In this document: positions 1-6,858 of the stretch, one piece after another
How positions within the stretch are numbered: position 1 is the first letter of the stretch
Layout: each line of letters begins with the position of its first letter
NCBI GenBank assembly: GCA_029212275.1
Contig: JARGOI010000050.1
Location: forward strand, 1-11,456
DNA length: 11,456 nucleotides
Origin: Thalassolituus sp.
GTDB taxonomy: Bacteria > Pseudomonadota > Gammaproteobacteria > Pseudomonadales > Oceanobacteraceae
Direction of reading: 5' to 3'
Position numbers and translations under genes: made by a program
Notes under the pieces: model-generated
The model's database searches: none
Told to the model about the DNA's origin: nothing
What the model saw: only the letters and a program-made list of their open reading frames with translations

Positions 1-584
1 GTGATACGCGCATGAATGCCAATCGTGCGCAAGCGATGGCATCTATCAAAGATTCGGACACTGTGTTCTACCCAGCAAAAGGAACTGAAAAAGCTCGAAT
101 CAATGTCTTTACTGACATTGATTGTGGTTACTGTCAAAAGCTGCATCAAGAAGTCCCTAAGTTGACAGTCATGGGCATTGCCGTTCGTTATTTGGCCTAC
201 CCAAGATCAGGAATAAAAGATGAAGGTGGGCAAGACTTCACCGAATCGTATCGTAAGCTTAATTATGTTTGGTGCCAAAAAGATCGTGAAAAAGCCATGA
301 CCGATATGAAAACCCAACAACAAATGATATCCATGATGTATGGCCAGGCCAGAAGTAAAACAGGCAGTGAACAAATCGCCAGCATCGAACGCATGCAAGC
401 TGTGCAAAATGATATGAATAAGAAAGTTGATAGCGACCAATGTGATTCTCCAGTCGCAAATCAGTTTTTGCTTGGCTCGACATTGGGCGTGTCAGGAACC
501 CCTGCTTTGATTACCGAAGAAGGTGAACTTATTCCTGGTTATCTGCCTGCCGCTGAGTTGGCAAAACGATTAGGTGTCATGTAA
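1..584 (+). CDS. dsbC: Thiol:disulfide interchange protein DsbC, 5'-truncated
   Basis: Periplasmic protein disulfide isomerase that reshuffles wrong disulfides in secreted proteins; the family is kept reduced by DsbD. The visible part is the thioredoxin-like catalytic domain. It has the active site CGYC (bases 123-134) after FTDID, a downstream GTP cis-proline segment, and a second cysteine pair (in VWCQ and DQCD) matching the structural disulfide of E. coli DsbC. The YLAYPR segment is also typical. The reading frame is open to the left edge, with Asp-Thr-Arg codons before the first ATG at position 12. That ATG is therefore internal, and the signal peptide and N-terminal dimerisation domain lie outside the window. 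It ends at TAA 582-584 and is followed by an intrinsic terminator. DsbG is the main alternative, but the CGYC and second cysteine pair favour DsbC. Confidence 0.93.
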   Translation, partial: DTRMNANRAQAMASIKDSDTVFYPAKGTEKARINVFTDIDCGYCQKLHQEVPKLTVMGIAVRYLAYPRSGIKDEGGQDFTESYRKLNYVWCQKDREKAMTDMKTQQQMISMMYGQARSKTGSEQIASIERMQAVQNDMNKKVDSDQCDSPVANQFLLGSTLGVSGTPALITEEGELIPGYLPAAELAKRLGVM

Positions 585-631
585 AGATTCCAGTCTGCGC
601 CGATTTTGTGCAATTTATTGAAATTACTAAG

Positions 632-652
632 ACCCGCTTTGCGGGTTTTTTT
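632..652 (+). terminator. Intrinsic terminator of dsbC
   Basis: A perfect 6-bp GC-rich stem ACCCGC (632-637) / GCGGGT (641-646) with a TTT loop runs into seven T residues (646-652). It lies about 48 bases after the dsbC stop codon and separates dsbC transcription from the DnaA-box region. Confidence 0.88.
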
Positions 653-708
653 ATACCAATCAATTACTCTCATTTTATAGCATCAGTAACTACGCGGGTT
701 TTGCATAG

Positions 709-717
709 TTATCCACA
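709..717 (+). promoter_or_regulatory. DnaA box 1 (TTATCCACA)
   Basis: Perfect high-affinity DnaA box. It is followed by AGGA and, about 25 bases on, by a T/A-rich tract (741-766) that could melt easily. Confidence 0.8.
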
Positions 718-836
718 GGAATATTTGTAAAAATTAACAAGTCAATAATTTTTAAATATTTTTGAGCATCACGCACTTAGCTGGTGCAGTATCTTAAACG
801 GCATTTATAGACGCCTGTATGATTATTGATGTTTAT

Positions 837-845
837 TTATACACA
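837..845 (+). promoter_or_regulatory. DnaA box 2 (TTATACACA)
   Basis: Perfect match to TTATNCACA. It starts 75 bases before the first 35-bp AT-rich repeat, nearly the same spacing as box 4 to the second repeat (74 bases). Confidence 0.75.
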
Positions 846-911
846 AGTGAAAATGGCAAGTAGAAAAAGTCCTTTTTTGCGACGAAAAATGTCATAAACG
901 GTATTGATTTT

Positions 912-946
912 TATAAGTTATTGAAAAATATAGATTTTTTAATTGG
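912..946 (+). repeat. AT-rich 35-bp repeat, copy 1
   Basis: This segment begins TATAAGTTATTGAAAA and contains a run of six T. It matches 1210-1244 at 30 of 35 positions by eye. Its place between a TTATACACA box and a TTATCCACA box suggests an unwinding-element or initiator-binding role, analogous to AT-rich repeats in known origins. That role is inferred. Confidence 0.65.
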
Positions 947-1022
947 TTAAAAAATAACCAATCTAACATAACACCCCATTTTCTGCGGCTTAAGTACCCT
1001 TATTAAATAATTGTGCACATAG

Positions 1023-1045
1023 TTATCCACAAAATCTGTGGGCAA
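1023..1045. promoter_or_regulatory. DnaA box 3 with inverted partner (23-bp inverted pair, copy 1)
   Basis: TTATCCACA is followed by a 5-base spacer and TGTGGGCAA, a degenerate box on the other strand (TTGCCCACA). The same geometry recurs at 1321-1343. A further near-box, TTGTGCACA, lies just upstream at 1011-1019. Confidence 0.72.
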
Positions 1046-1135
1046 AATTATAGATGTAGAATCGGGTCAATATTGTTTTTTTTTTAGAAAAAGCTGGTTT
1101 TGTCTATTGACACCAAAAGGGATATGAAAAATATC

Positions 1136-1144
1136 TTATACACA
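1136..1144 (+). promoter_or_regulatory. DnaA box 4 (TTATACACA)
   Basis: Perfect match to TTATNCACA. It lies 299 bases after box 2, which has the identical sequence, and 74 bases before the second AT-rich repeat. Confidence 0.75.
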
Positions 1145-1209
1145 CAGCAATGAAATTTATTATCTTGGTCAAAATAAATATGATTTAGGGTAAATTTCAA
1201 CTTGTAAAA

Positions 1210-1244
1210 TATAAGTCATTGAAAATTATAGGTTTTTTAGTTGT
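1210..1244 (+). repeat. AT-rich 35-bp repeat, copy 2
   Basis: Diverged copy of 912-946, lying 298 bases downstream in direct orientation. It differs at five positions. The distance from the start of each copy to the following TTATCCACA box is exactly 111 bases in both cases. Confidence 0.65.
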
Positions 1245-1320
1245 AGGTATTTTCACCAAATTGACACTTGTCCGGTTATTACGTGGCTTGTAGCGAGTTG
1301 TCAAAAAGTTATTAAGAGAT

Positions 1321-1343
1321 TTATCCACAGATTTTGTGGGTAA
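1321..1343. promoter_or_regulatory. DnaA box 5 with inverted partner (23-bp inverted pair, copy 2)
   Basis: TTATCCACA, a 5-base spacer, then TGTGGGTAA, which is one base from a full box on the minus strand. This is the right-most box of the cluster, 50 bases from the 3' end of truC. Confidence 0.72.
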
Positions 1344-1392
1344 CTCTGATTAGACTCAATTATCTGTCTGCATACGTCCAAAAGATGCTTAT

Positions 1393-2199
1393 TTAGTCCA
1401 AATCTAAAGACTCACCTTCCACATAAAATGCCGCAGAGGATGCGTGCTCCGCAAAGCTGTGATCATGATGCAAAGGCTGTGGCAGCTGCGGTATCCAATG
1501 AAAACGATCACAGAGTCTGAGAAACACATCATCAAGTGGAGCGATAAGCTGGATTTCTTTATTTGAGATAGGATGAGTCATGGTCAGTGACCAAGCATGT
1601 AATAACAGTCTTGGGGCCTGCAGGTGATCACGAAAATAGCGACTGTGCTTACCTTTGCCATATCGAGCATCGCCAATGATCGGGTGACTAAGATGCTTTA
1701 AGTGGCGACGTAATTGATGCTTACGACCAGTATGCGGTTGGCATTCCACTAATGAATAGCGTGATTGCGGGTATTTATCGATTTCTATGTCGAGCTCGAC
1801 CTGTGCCAAACAGCGAAAATCGGTAATGGCTTCTTGTTCGGGTTTGATTCTCTCGTGTTTGGCGTATTTATCGACTGGCGGAGCCATGGGTTTATCGAGG
1901 TGCAAAAACTCAGGCATATAACCACGGGTGATGGCCAAATAGCGTTTATCTACGACACGCTGTCGCCATAAGTCGGTAGTTAAGCTGGCAATTTCAGGGC
2001 GTCGAGCAAACAGCAATACCCCGGATGTCGGCTTATCCAAACGATGCACAGGATACACCCGCTGACCAAGTTGATTGCGCAGCAGTTGCAGCGCAAAACG
2101 CGTTTCATGTCGATCAATGTCACTTCGATGCACCAGCAGGCCGCTGGGTTTGTTGATGGCGACTAAATCGTCATCACTGTAAATAATCTGTAGTTCCAT
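1393..2199 (-). CDS. truC: tRNA pseudouridine(65) synthase TruC
   Basis: Cytoplasmic RluA-family enzyme that converts uridine 65 in tRNA to pseudouridine. The 268 residues open with a typical start (YSDDDLVAINKPSGLLVHRS). They contain motif II HRLDKPTSGVLL, with the catalytic aspartate at residue 55, and the downstream segment TGRKHQLRRHLKHLSHPIIGD. This last block and the LLVHRS start match E. coli TruC (about 260 residues) better than RluA, RluC or RluD. No N-terminal S4 domain is present, as expected for TruC. ATG 2197-2199 is preceded on its strand by an AGGA about 7 bases away. The gene points into the DnaA-box region and away from the next gene, with a 113-bp divergent spacer. I saw no terminator hairpin after its stop. 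The C-terminal 30 residues are His/Ser/Glu-rich and probably variable. Confidence 0.9.
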   Translation of the reverse strand: MELQIIYSDDDLVAINKPSGLLVHRSDIDRHETRFALQLLRNQLGQRVYPVHRLDKPTSGVLLFARRPEIASLTTDLWRQRVVDKRYLAITRGYMPEFLHLDKPMAPPVDKYAKHERIKPEQEAITDFRCLAQVELDIEIDKYPQSRYSLVECQPHTGRKHQLRRHLKHLSHPIIGDARYGKGKHSRYFRDHLQAPRLLLHAWSLTMTHPISNKEIQLIAPLDDVFLRLCDRFHWIPQLPQPLHHDHSFAEHASSAAFYVEGESLDLD

Positions 2200-2312
2200 G
2201 CCGGTATCCTAATGCATCGCGGTCAAAGTATCGGATCTTAAGTCGATAGGATAACGTTGGCTGATTTTATTACCTATACTCTTTAGATTGTAATTTTTAC
2301 AAGGATGACGCT

Positions 2313-5180
2313 GTGCGTTTCTTTTATCGGTATTTTTTAGCGTTTAGCTACCTATTAATGTCATGCGTAGCCTACGCCGAACCCGTGGCCTGGGATGGTC
2401 CAGGAGCAGCGGGGTGGTTGACTAAAACTTCGCCGCATTTTGATGTCCATTTTCCAAAAAGTGAGCAATTTTCTTTATTAGCCGATCGTGCATTGGCTTT
2501 GGCCGAACAAGCGCATGACGATTTGATGCCTTTTTTTGGTTCGGCACCCAAAGAAAAAACACAGTTGGTGATTACCGATGATTTAGACATCGCCAATGGC
2601 TGGGCAACCTTTTTCCCTTTTCCGCAAATTCGTCTTTATAGCTACCCCGCGTCGGATGTTCTTGGATTGAACAATTTTGAGGATTGGTGGCGCATGCTCA
2701 TTCGTCACGAATACGTACACATTTTGCATACCGAATTAAGCCGAGGTTTACCTGAAAAGGGCCAACACGTATTTGGACGTTTACCCATTTTTTTCCCCCA
2801 TGCCTTTTCGCCGCCGATGATGTTGGAAGGTTTGGCGGTGTATTTTGAAACTGACTATGAACGAGGTACTGGGCGTTTGATGTCCAGTTGGTATCAGTTA
2901 CAAATGCAAGAAGAAGTACGTTCTGGTCGTTTTGCTTCCTTTAATGAAGCAGTGTTGCCTACGCGTGACTGGCCTTATGGGAATCACTATTTATATGGCG
3001 CATTTTTTGTTGAGTATTTAATGAATGTCTATGGCGAAGACAGGTTTGCATTATTTTTGCAGAATTACAGTGATGAAATAATTCCATGGTTTTTGCAGGA
3101 TAAAGTAGCGAGAAACACCTTTGGCAAGTCGTTTGGCCAGCTCTGGACTGACTTCGAAAAAACAATGGTACGTCGCTTTGGCCCTGTGGACTCAGTCGCT
3201 AAAGAAGCGGCTATGTTATACGCCGGAGACGATGGCGTGCGCCAACAACTTGCCATTAGCCAAGATAGCTATTTATACCGGGTCGTTATTAATGATCTTG
3301 ACCGACCTGTTTTGCAGCGCTGTGGATCCGATGGTCACTGCGATGATATCGCTAATGGCGAAAATATTGTGTCCTTGGCGATTGATGACACAGAGACCTT
3401 AGTCGCTGCTCGGCAAATTGCGTACACCAGTGGACGACTTAGTGCCGATTTATATTTACTGCAGGATGGCGATTGGCGACGATTGACCACCGATCAGCGA
3501 GTTAGCCAAGTCGTTTCGTTACCATCCACTGCTCAGCAAACGTTATCGTCGCAATGGCTTATTCGCACACAACGTGCAGGTGTGAGTTCATTGATGACGG
3601 TTAATAATAAAGGCAACACCAGTACATTGATTGCTTTGCCCATGGGGGATGTGATTGCGGATGTGGCCATAGAACCTTCGGGTGCTGGCTTAATGGCCGT
3701 GGTGAAAAGGGGTTACGGTTACTGGGACATCGAACGTTTGGATTTATCCTCATTAAAATGGCAGCGAATCACCAACGATCGAGCGATTGAGTCCGGATTA
3801 AAATTCGATGATGAAGGCCGTCTGTTATTCAGTGCCGATAAAGACGGCACCTTCAATATCATGAGTTTAGAGTCTGGTCGAACCAAGCAATTAACGAATA
3901 CGCAAACGGGTAACTTTACACCTCAAATTGTCGCTGGCCATTTGATGTATCAAGTGTATACCGCGGAAGGATTTTATTGGGCTATGGCTGCGGATTCGTT
4001 AACCGCTAACCCAGACGATCTTGGTTCGTTAATGGCAGAGTCGTATTCTACGATCTCTGACAACACTGCGGACGAAAAAGCAGAGCAACATGAGCGTTTG
4101 ATGTCTACTCTTGAGCCCCCAGTGAGTTCGTTGGAAGCAACGGAATATAGCCCTTGGTCAACCTTGCGACCTCGATACTGGTTACCCTTGTTTGCGTTGC
4201 TGCCAAATGACACTCAATTGGGAGCCACGACGAGTGGCAGTGATGCCTTACAGCGACATAATTATCTTGTTTCCGTGCTGTACCATAATCGTGGTCAAGT
4301 AGTCGATTTGACACTCATCTACAATTACGAACGTTGGTATTTTGGCTACCAGCATAGCTACGATTGGGTGAATTTTAATGGTGCTGATAATGACGATACA
4401 CGCTTCGTTTCGGACGATTTGTACGTGCAAAGATTGCACTTATGGCGCGGCTGGCAAGATCGTCTTGGACTGCATGCAGGCACCTTATATGAGCATAAGC
4501 AAGTTGACGAGTTAGAAGAGGGCGTAACTGTTGTTGGTGATTCTGGTGTCACCATCGGTCGTGCGGGCCTAGCGTTGACGCTAGGCGATTTAGGCTATGC
4601 CTTATTGAGTCCGGGTCCGAGTTTTGGATATCGAGCACATTGGGTAGTCGAAAATTTTAATCTTCCATCAAGTGATGCCGAAGGATGGCACGTACAAGGT
4701 GAAGCAGGCTACACCTTTGATTTACCCAAGTCACAGTCCATTTCGTTAGAAATAGCGGCAGGTTACGCGTCCGAAAACGCGCCTTTTTGGACCTTGGGTG
4801 GCTTACCTCCACGTGATGATGACTCGTTATTTGGGCGTGATGATCTGAGTTTACGCGGTTATGAAGACAGTCAATTTTACGGTCGTTACTACCATCGCGA
4901 ACGTTTGACGTATCGCAGCATTGTTAGTCGTATACAACGCAATTGGTATTTATGGCCATTAGGTGTCGACGATATTGGGATTAACTTGTATGCGGAGCAG
5001 GGTGCAACATGGCTGGATGACGAAACCGTCGAGAACTACCCCGCACTTGGTGCCGAACTTTCGGTCAATTTGGTACTGGGATATCGTCTCCCAGCCCCAT
5101 TAGTTTTGGGCGCAGTGTCAGGTCTGGACAACGAATATGGTCAGAATCAATTCTATTTACGCTTAGGTGTGCCCCTGTGA
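2313..5180 (+). CDS. Secreted outer-membrane protein: HExxH peptidase-like domain, TolB-like propeller, C-terminal beta-barrel
   Basis: The 955-residue product has an N-terminal signal peptide, likely cleaved after AYA (residue 22). Residues about 35-290 resemble the peptidase MA / gluzincin fold. HEYVH at 132-136 supplies two zinc ligands and the catalytic Glu133, and LEGLAVYFE (Glu172) could give the third ligand. Residues about 300-590 look like a TolB/WD40-type propeller, for example the repeat with FSADKDGTFNIMSLESG. From about residue 612 (YSPWSTLRPRYWLP) onward, alternating aromatic strands and SLRGYEDSQFYG (LRGY at 847-850) resemble the barrel of Omp85/BamA-type surface antigens. Cys337 and Cys343 could form a disulfide. 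The start is GTG with AAGGA seven bases upstream. A possible -10 (TATACT, 2275-2280) lacks a good -35. Substrate and function are unknown. Peptidase activity is inferred from the motif only. Confidence 0.75.
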   Translation: MRFFYRYFLAFSYLLMSCVAYAEPVAWDGPGAAGWLTKTSPHFDVHFPKSEQFSLLADRALALAEQAHDDLMPFFGSAPKEKTQLVITDDLDIANGWATFFPFPQIRLYSYPASDVLGLNNFEDWWRMLIRHEYVHILHTELSRGLPEKGQHVFGRLPIFFPHAFSPPMMLEGLAVYFETDYERGTGRLMSSWYQLQMQEEVRSGRFASFNEAVLPTRDWPYGNHYLYGAFFVEYLMNVYGEDRFALFLQNYSDEIIPWFLQDKVARNTFGKSFGQLWTDFEKTMVRRFGPVDSVAKEAAMLYAGDDGVRQQLAISQDSYLYRVVINDLDRPVLQRCGSDGHCDDIANGENIVSLAIDDTETLVAARQIAYTSGRLSADLYLLQDGDWRRLTTDQRVSQVVSLPSTAQQTLSSQWLIRTQRAGVSSLMTVNNKGNTSTLIALPMGDVIADVAIEPSGAGLMAVVKRGYGYWDIERLDLSSLKWQRITNDRAIESGLKFDDEGRLLFSADKDGTFNIMSLESGRTKQLTNTQTGNFTPQIVAGHLMYQVYTAEGFYWAMAADSLTANPDDLGSLMAESYSTISDNTADEKAEQHERLMSTLEPPVSSLEATEYSPWSTLRPRYWLPLFALLPNDTQLGATTSGSDALQRHNYLVSVLYHNRGQVVDLTLIYNYERWYFGYQHSYDWVNFNGADNDDTRFVSDDLYVQRLHLWRGWQDRLGLHAGTLYEHKQVDELEEGVTVVGDSGVTIGRAGLALTLGDLGYALLSPGPSFGYRAHWVVENFNLPSSDAEGWHVQGEAGYTFDLPKSQSISLEIAAGYASENAPFWTLGGLPPRDDDSLFGRDDLSLRGYEDSQFYGRYYHRERLTYRSIVSRIQRNWYLWPLGVDDIGINLYAEQGATWLDDETVENYPALGAELSVNLVLGYRLPAPLVLGAVSGLDNEYGQNQFYLRLGVPL

Positions 5181-5240
5181 GTTAAATAGGTGATAAGGTC
5201 GCTTCTTCATTTAATTGTGTGTGTTTACTAAGCAGGACTT

Positions 5241-6827
5241 ATGGATTTTCTCTGGATTCTCGTTGCCTTCGTTTTTGGTTTACTTGCCCGTCAATTAACC
5301 ATGCCACCGCTTACTGGGTTCTTATTGGCGGGTTTCGTTCTCAATGCAATGGGTGTTGAACCAACAAATATGCTGGACGAGCTGGCAGGGATCGGCATCA
5401 CCCTGATGCTCTTTACTATCGGTTTGAAACTGGATGCGCGTGCATTGTTTCGAACTGATGTTTGGGTCACCACCATCACTCAAGCAGGCTCGTGGTTAGT
5501 GATCGGACTCGTCTTACTTCCGTTGCCGACGATGTTGGGGATCAGTCAAGTATTCCAAGTGTCGATAGAGACTGCTGCATTAATTGCCTTTGCTCTTAGC
5601 TTCTCCTCTACTGTCGCTGTAGTAAAAATTCTTGAAGAAGCGTCGGAATTAAAAGTTCGCCATGGTCGCCTTGCTTTGGGAATTCTAATTATTCAAGATT
5701 TGCTGGCAGTGATTTTTATGGTGTCAGCAACTGGAGAAATGCCATCACCTTGGGCTGCCGCTTTATTGCTTTTACCGTTATCTAGACCTGTTATTTACTG
5801 GTTGGCACAACGCGCCGGTCATGGCGAACTGTTGCCGCTGACAGGTTTGTTTTTAGCGTTAGGTGGCTATGAGTTGTTTCATTATGTCGGCATCGAAGGG
5901 CATTTAGGTGCGCTGTTATTTGGAATGTTGTTAGCAGGACACAATAAAGCATCTGAGCTTTATAAAACGTTAATGCAGTTTAAAGATTTGTTCTTGATCG
6001 GTTTTTTCTTGTCGGTAGGATTCACCGCGTTGCCCACCTTGGATATGGTGCCTATTGTCATTGGCTTGACGTTATTGCTGTTCTTGAAGTTCTTCTTATT
6101 TTTCGTCGTTATGATTGTGTTGGGCGTTTCAGGACGTGCATCTTTTCTAGCATCCTTGGTGCTCAGCAATTTCAGTGAGTTTGGTTTGATTGTTGCGCAG
6201 GTCGGTGTGAATAAAGAGTGGCTGTCGTCCGATTGGTTGGTAATGATTGCCCTGGCCATGTCGGCTTCGTTTGTGATCAGTACCTTGCTGTATCGCTATG
6301 CTCACTACTTTTATGCTCGCCTGAACCCAATCATCAATCGTTTTGAGCGTAAAAATGCGCACACCACGTTCAACCTACCCAGTAATATCGATATTTTAGT
6401 CGTGGGCATGGGACGCGTAGGCAAAGGCGCTTATCTCGCACTGCAACGCAAGGGGCATGACGACGTATGGGGGCTTGAGTCGGATGCTCAACGTGTGGTT
6501 CTTTTAAAAGAAAAAAATGTCCAAGTCATCGCTGGAGATGCCGATGATCCCGAATTTTGGGAGCATATTGCGCGCAAGAAAATTGGTTTAGTGATGCTGG
6601 CCTTACCTGCGCATCAAGAGATGCTGGCGACACTGCAAATGATGAAGTTGGCTGGTTATCACGGGTTAGTTGCCGCAGTTGCTCGCTACGAAGATGAGCG
6701 CGAAGAGTTGTTAACTTTGGGTGTCGATATCGCGTTTAATTACTATTCCGAGGTAGGCAGTGGCTTTGCCGCAGAATGCGAAGAATTAATCGTTGGTGAT
6801 CGCTTACAAAAATATAACGGAGCATAG
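5241..6827 (+). CDS. Kef/YbaL-type cation:proton antiporter (CPA2) with TrkA-N domain
   Basis: Inner-membrane monovalent cation/H+ antiporter, likely for K+ or Na+. Residues 1 to about 370 are strongly hydrophobic, with roughly twelve membrane helices. They include FSSTVAVVKIL (from residue 121) and GILIIQDLLAV, whose Asp153 aligns with the conserved transport aspartate of the CPA2 family. A cytoplasmic RCK/TrkA-N Rossmann domain follows from about residue 383. Its nucleotide-binding motif is GMGRVG (Gly389, Gly391, Gly394), with an acidic residue at the end of the second strand (WGLESD). The 528 residues are somewhat shorter than KefB, KefC or YbaL (about 560-620). ATG 5241 has AGGA only three bases away, which is close, but the protein begins directly with the first helix as expected. 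No terminator separates it from the gene 60 bases upstream, so they may be cotranscribed. The ion specificity cannot be read from the sequence. Confidence 0.87.
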   Translation: MDFLWILVAFVFGLLARQLTMPPLTGFLLAGFVLNAMGVEPTNMLDELAGIGITLMLFTIGLKLDARALFRTDVWVTTITQAGSWLVIGLVLLPLPTMLGISQVFQVSIETAALIAFALSFSSTVAVVKILEEASELKVRHGRLALGILIIQDLLAVIFMVSATGEMPSPWAAALLLLPLSRPVIYWLAQRAGHGELLPLTGLFLALGGYELFHYVGIEGHLGALLFGMLLAGHNKASELYKTLMQFKDLFLIGFFLSVGFTALPTLDMVPIVIGLTLLLFLKFFLFFVVMIVLGVSGRASFLASLVLSNFSEFGLIVAQVGVNKEWLSSDWLVMIALAMSASFVISTLLYRYAHYFYARLNPIINRFERKNAHTTFNLPSNIDILVVGMGRVGKGAYLALQRKGHDDVWGLESDAQRVVLLKEKNVQVIAGDADDPEFWEHIARKKIGLVMLALPAHQEMLATLQMMKLAGYHGLVAAVARYEDEREELLTLGVDIAFNYYSEVGSGFAAECEELIVGDRLQKYNGA

Positions 6828-6843
6828 TGCTCCGTTATATTTT
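6812..6843. terminator. Bidirectional terminator between convergent antiporter and phoH genes
   Basis: A perfect 13-bp stem (6812-6824 with 6828-6840) has the three loop bases TAG (6825-6827), which are the stop codon of the plus-strand antiporter gene. Four T follow on the plus strand (6840-6843). On the minus strand the stem is followed by TTTTT (complement of the A run before 6813). It can therefore end transcripts from both sides. The phoH stop lies only 16 bases beyond. Confidence 0.8.
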
Positions 6844-6858
6844 GCTGTTATTAAAGTG

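Larger units (their letters stand above)
653..1392. other. AT-rich DnaA-box cluster, candidate replication origin or DnaA-binding locus
   Basis: This 740-bp stretch between two convergent genes has no convincing ORF. It contains five perfect matches to the DnaA box TTATNCACA, all on the plus strand, at 709, 837, 1023, 1136 and 1321. They alternate TTATCCACA and TTATACACA. A near match, TTGTGCACA, lies at 1011-1019. The boxes at 1023 and 1321 each begin a 23-bp inverted pair. Two 35-bp AT-rich repeats lie at 912 and 1210, and T/A-rich tracts fill much of the rest (for example 741-766 and 1070-1092). I found no other perfect match to the box elsewhere in the window. Box clusters with AT-rich repeats are the hallmark of bacterial oriC. 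No GATC occurs in the region, so it does not resemble the Dam/SeqA-controlled enterobacterial origin. Neither flanking gene is a usual oriC neighbour, so a secondary origin or a datA-like titration site is also possible. Confidence 0.7.

Noticed and set aside
12..584. ATG at position 12 as the real start of the DsbC gene.
   Set aside because: The frame stays open to the window edge, and DsbC needs an upstream signal peptide and dimerisation domain, so the gene is truncated by the window.
961..988. Possible dif (XerCD) site: ATCTAACATAA resembles one half of the gammaproteobacterial dif sequence.
   Set aside because: The half-site matches at 10 of 11 positions, but after the 6-base centre the other half (ATTTTCTGCGG) does not resemble the XerC arm, so no complete dif is present.
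2229..2248. TATCG...CGATA inverted arms with CTTAAG between truC and the peptidase/propeller/barrel gene, as an operator.
   Set aside because: The arms are only 5 bp and the inner bases are not symmetric about the same axis, so this is weak and likely chance.
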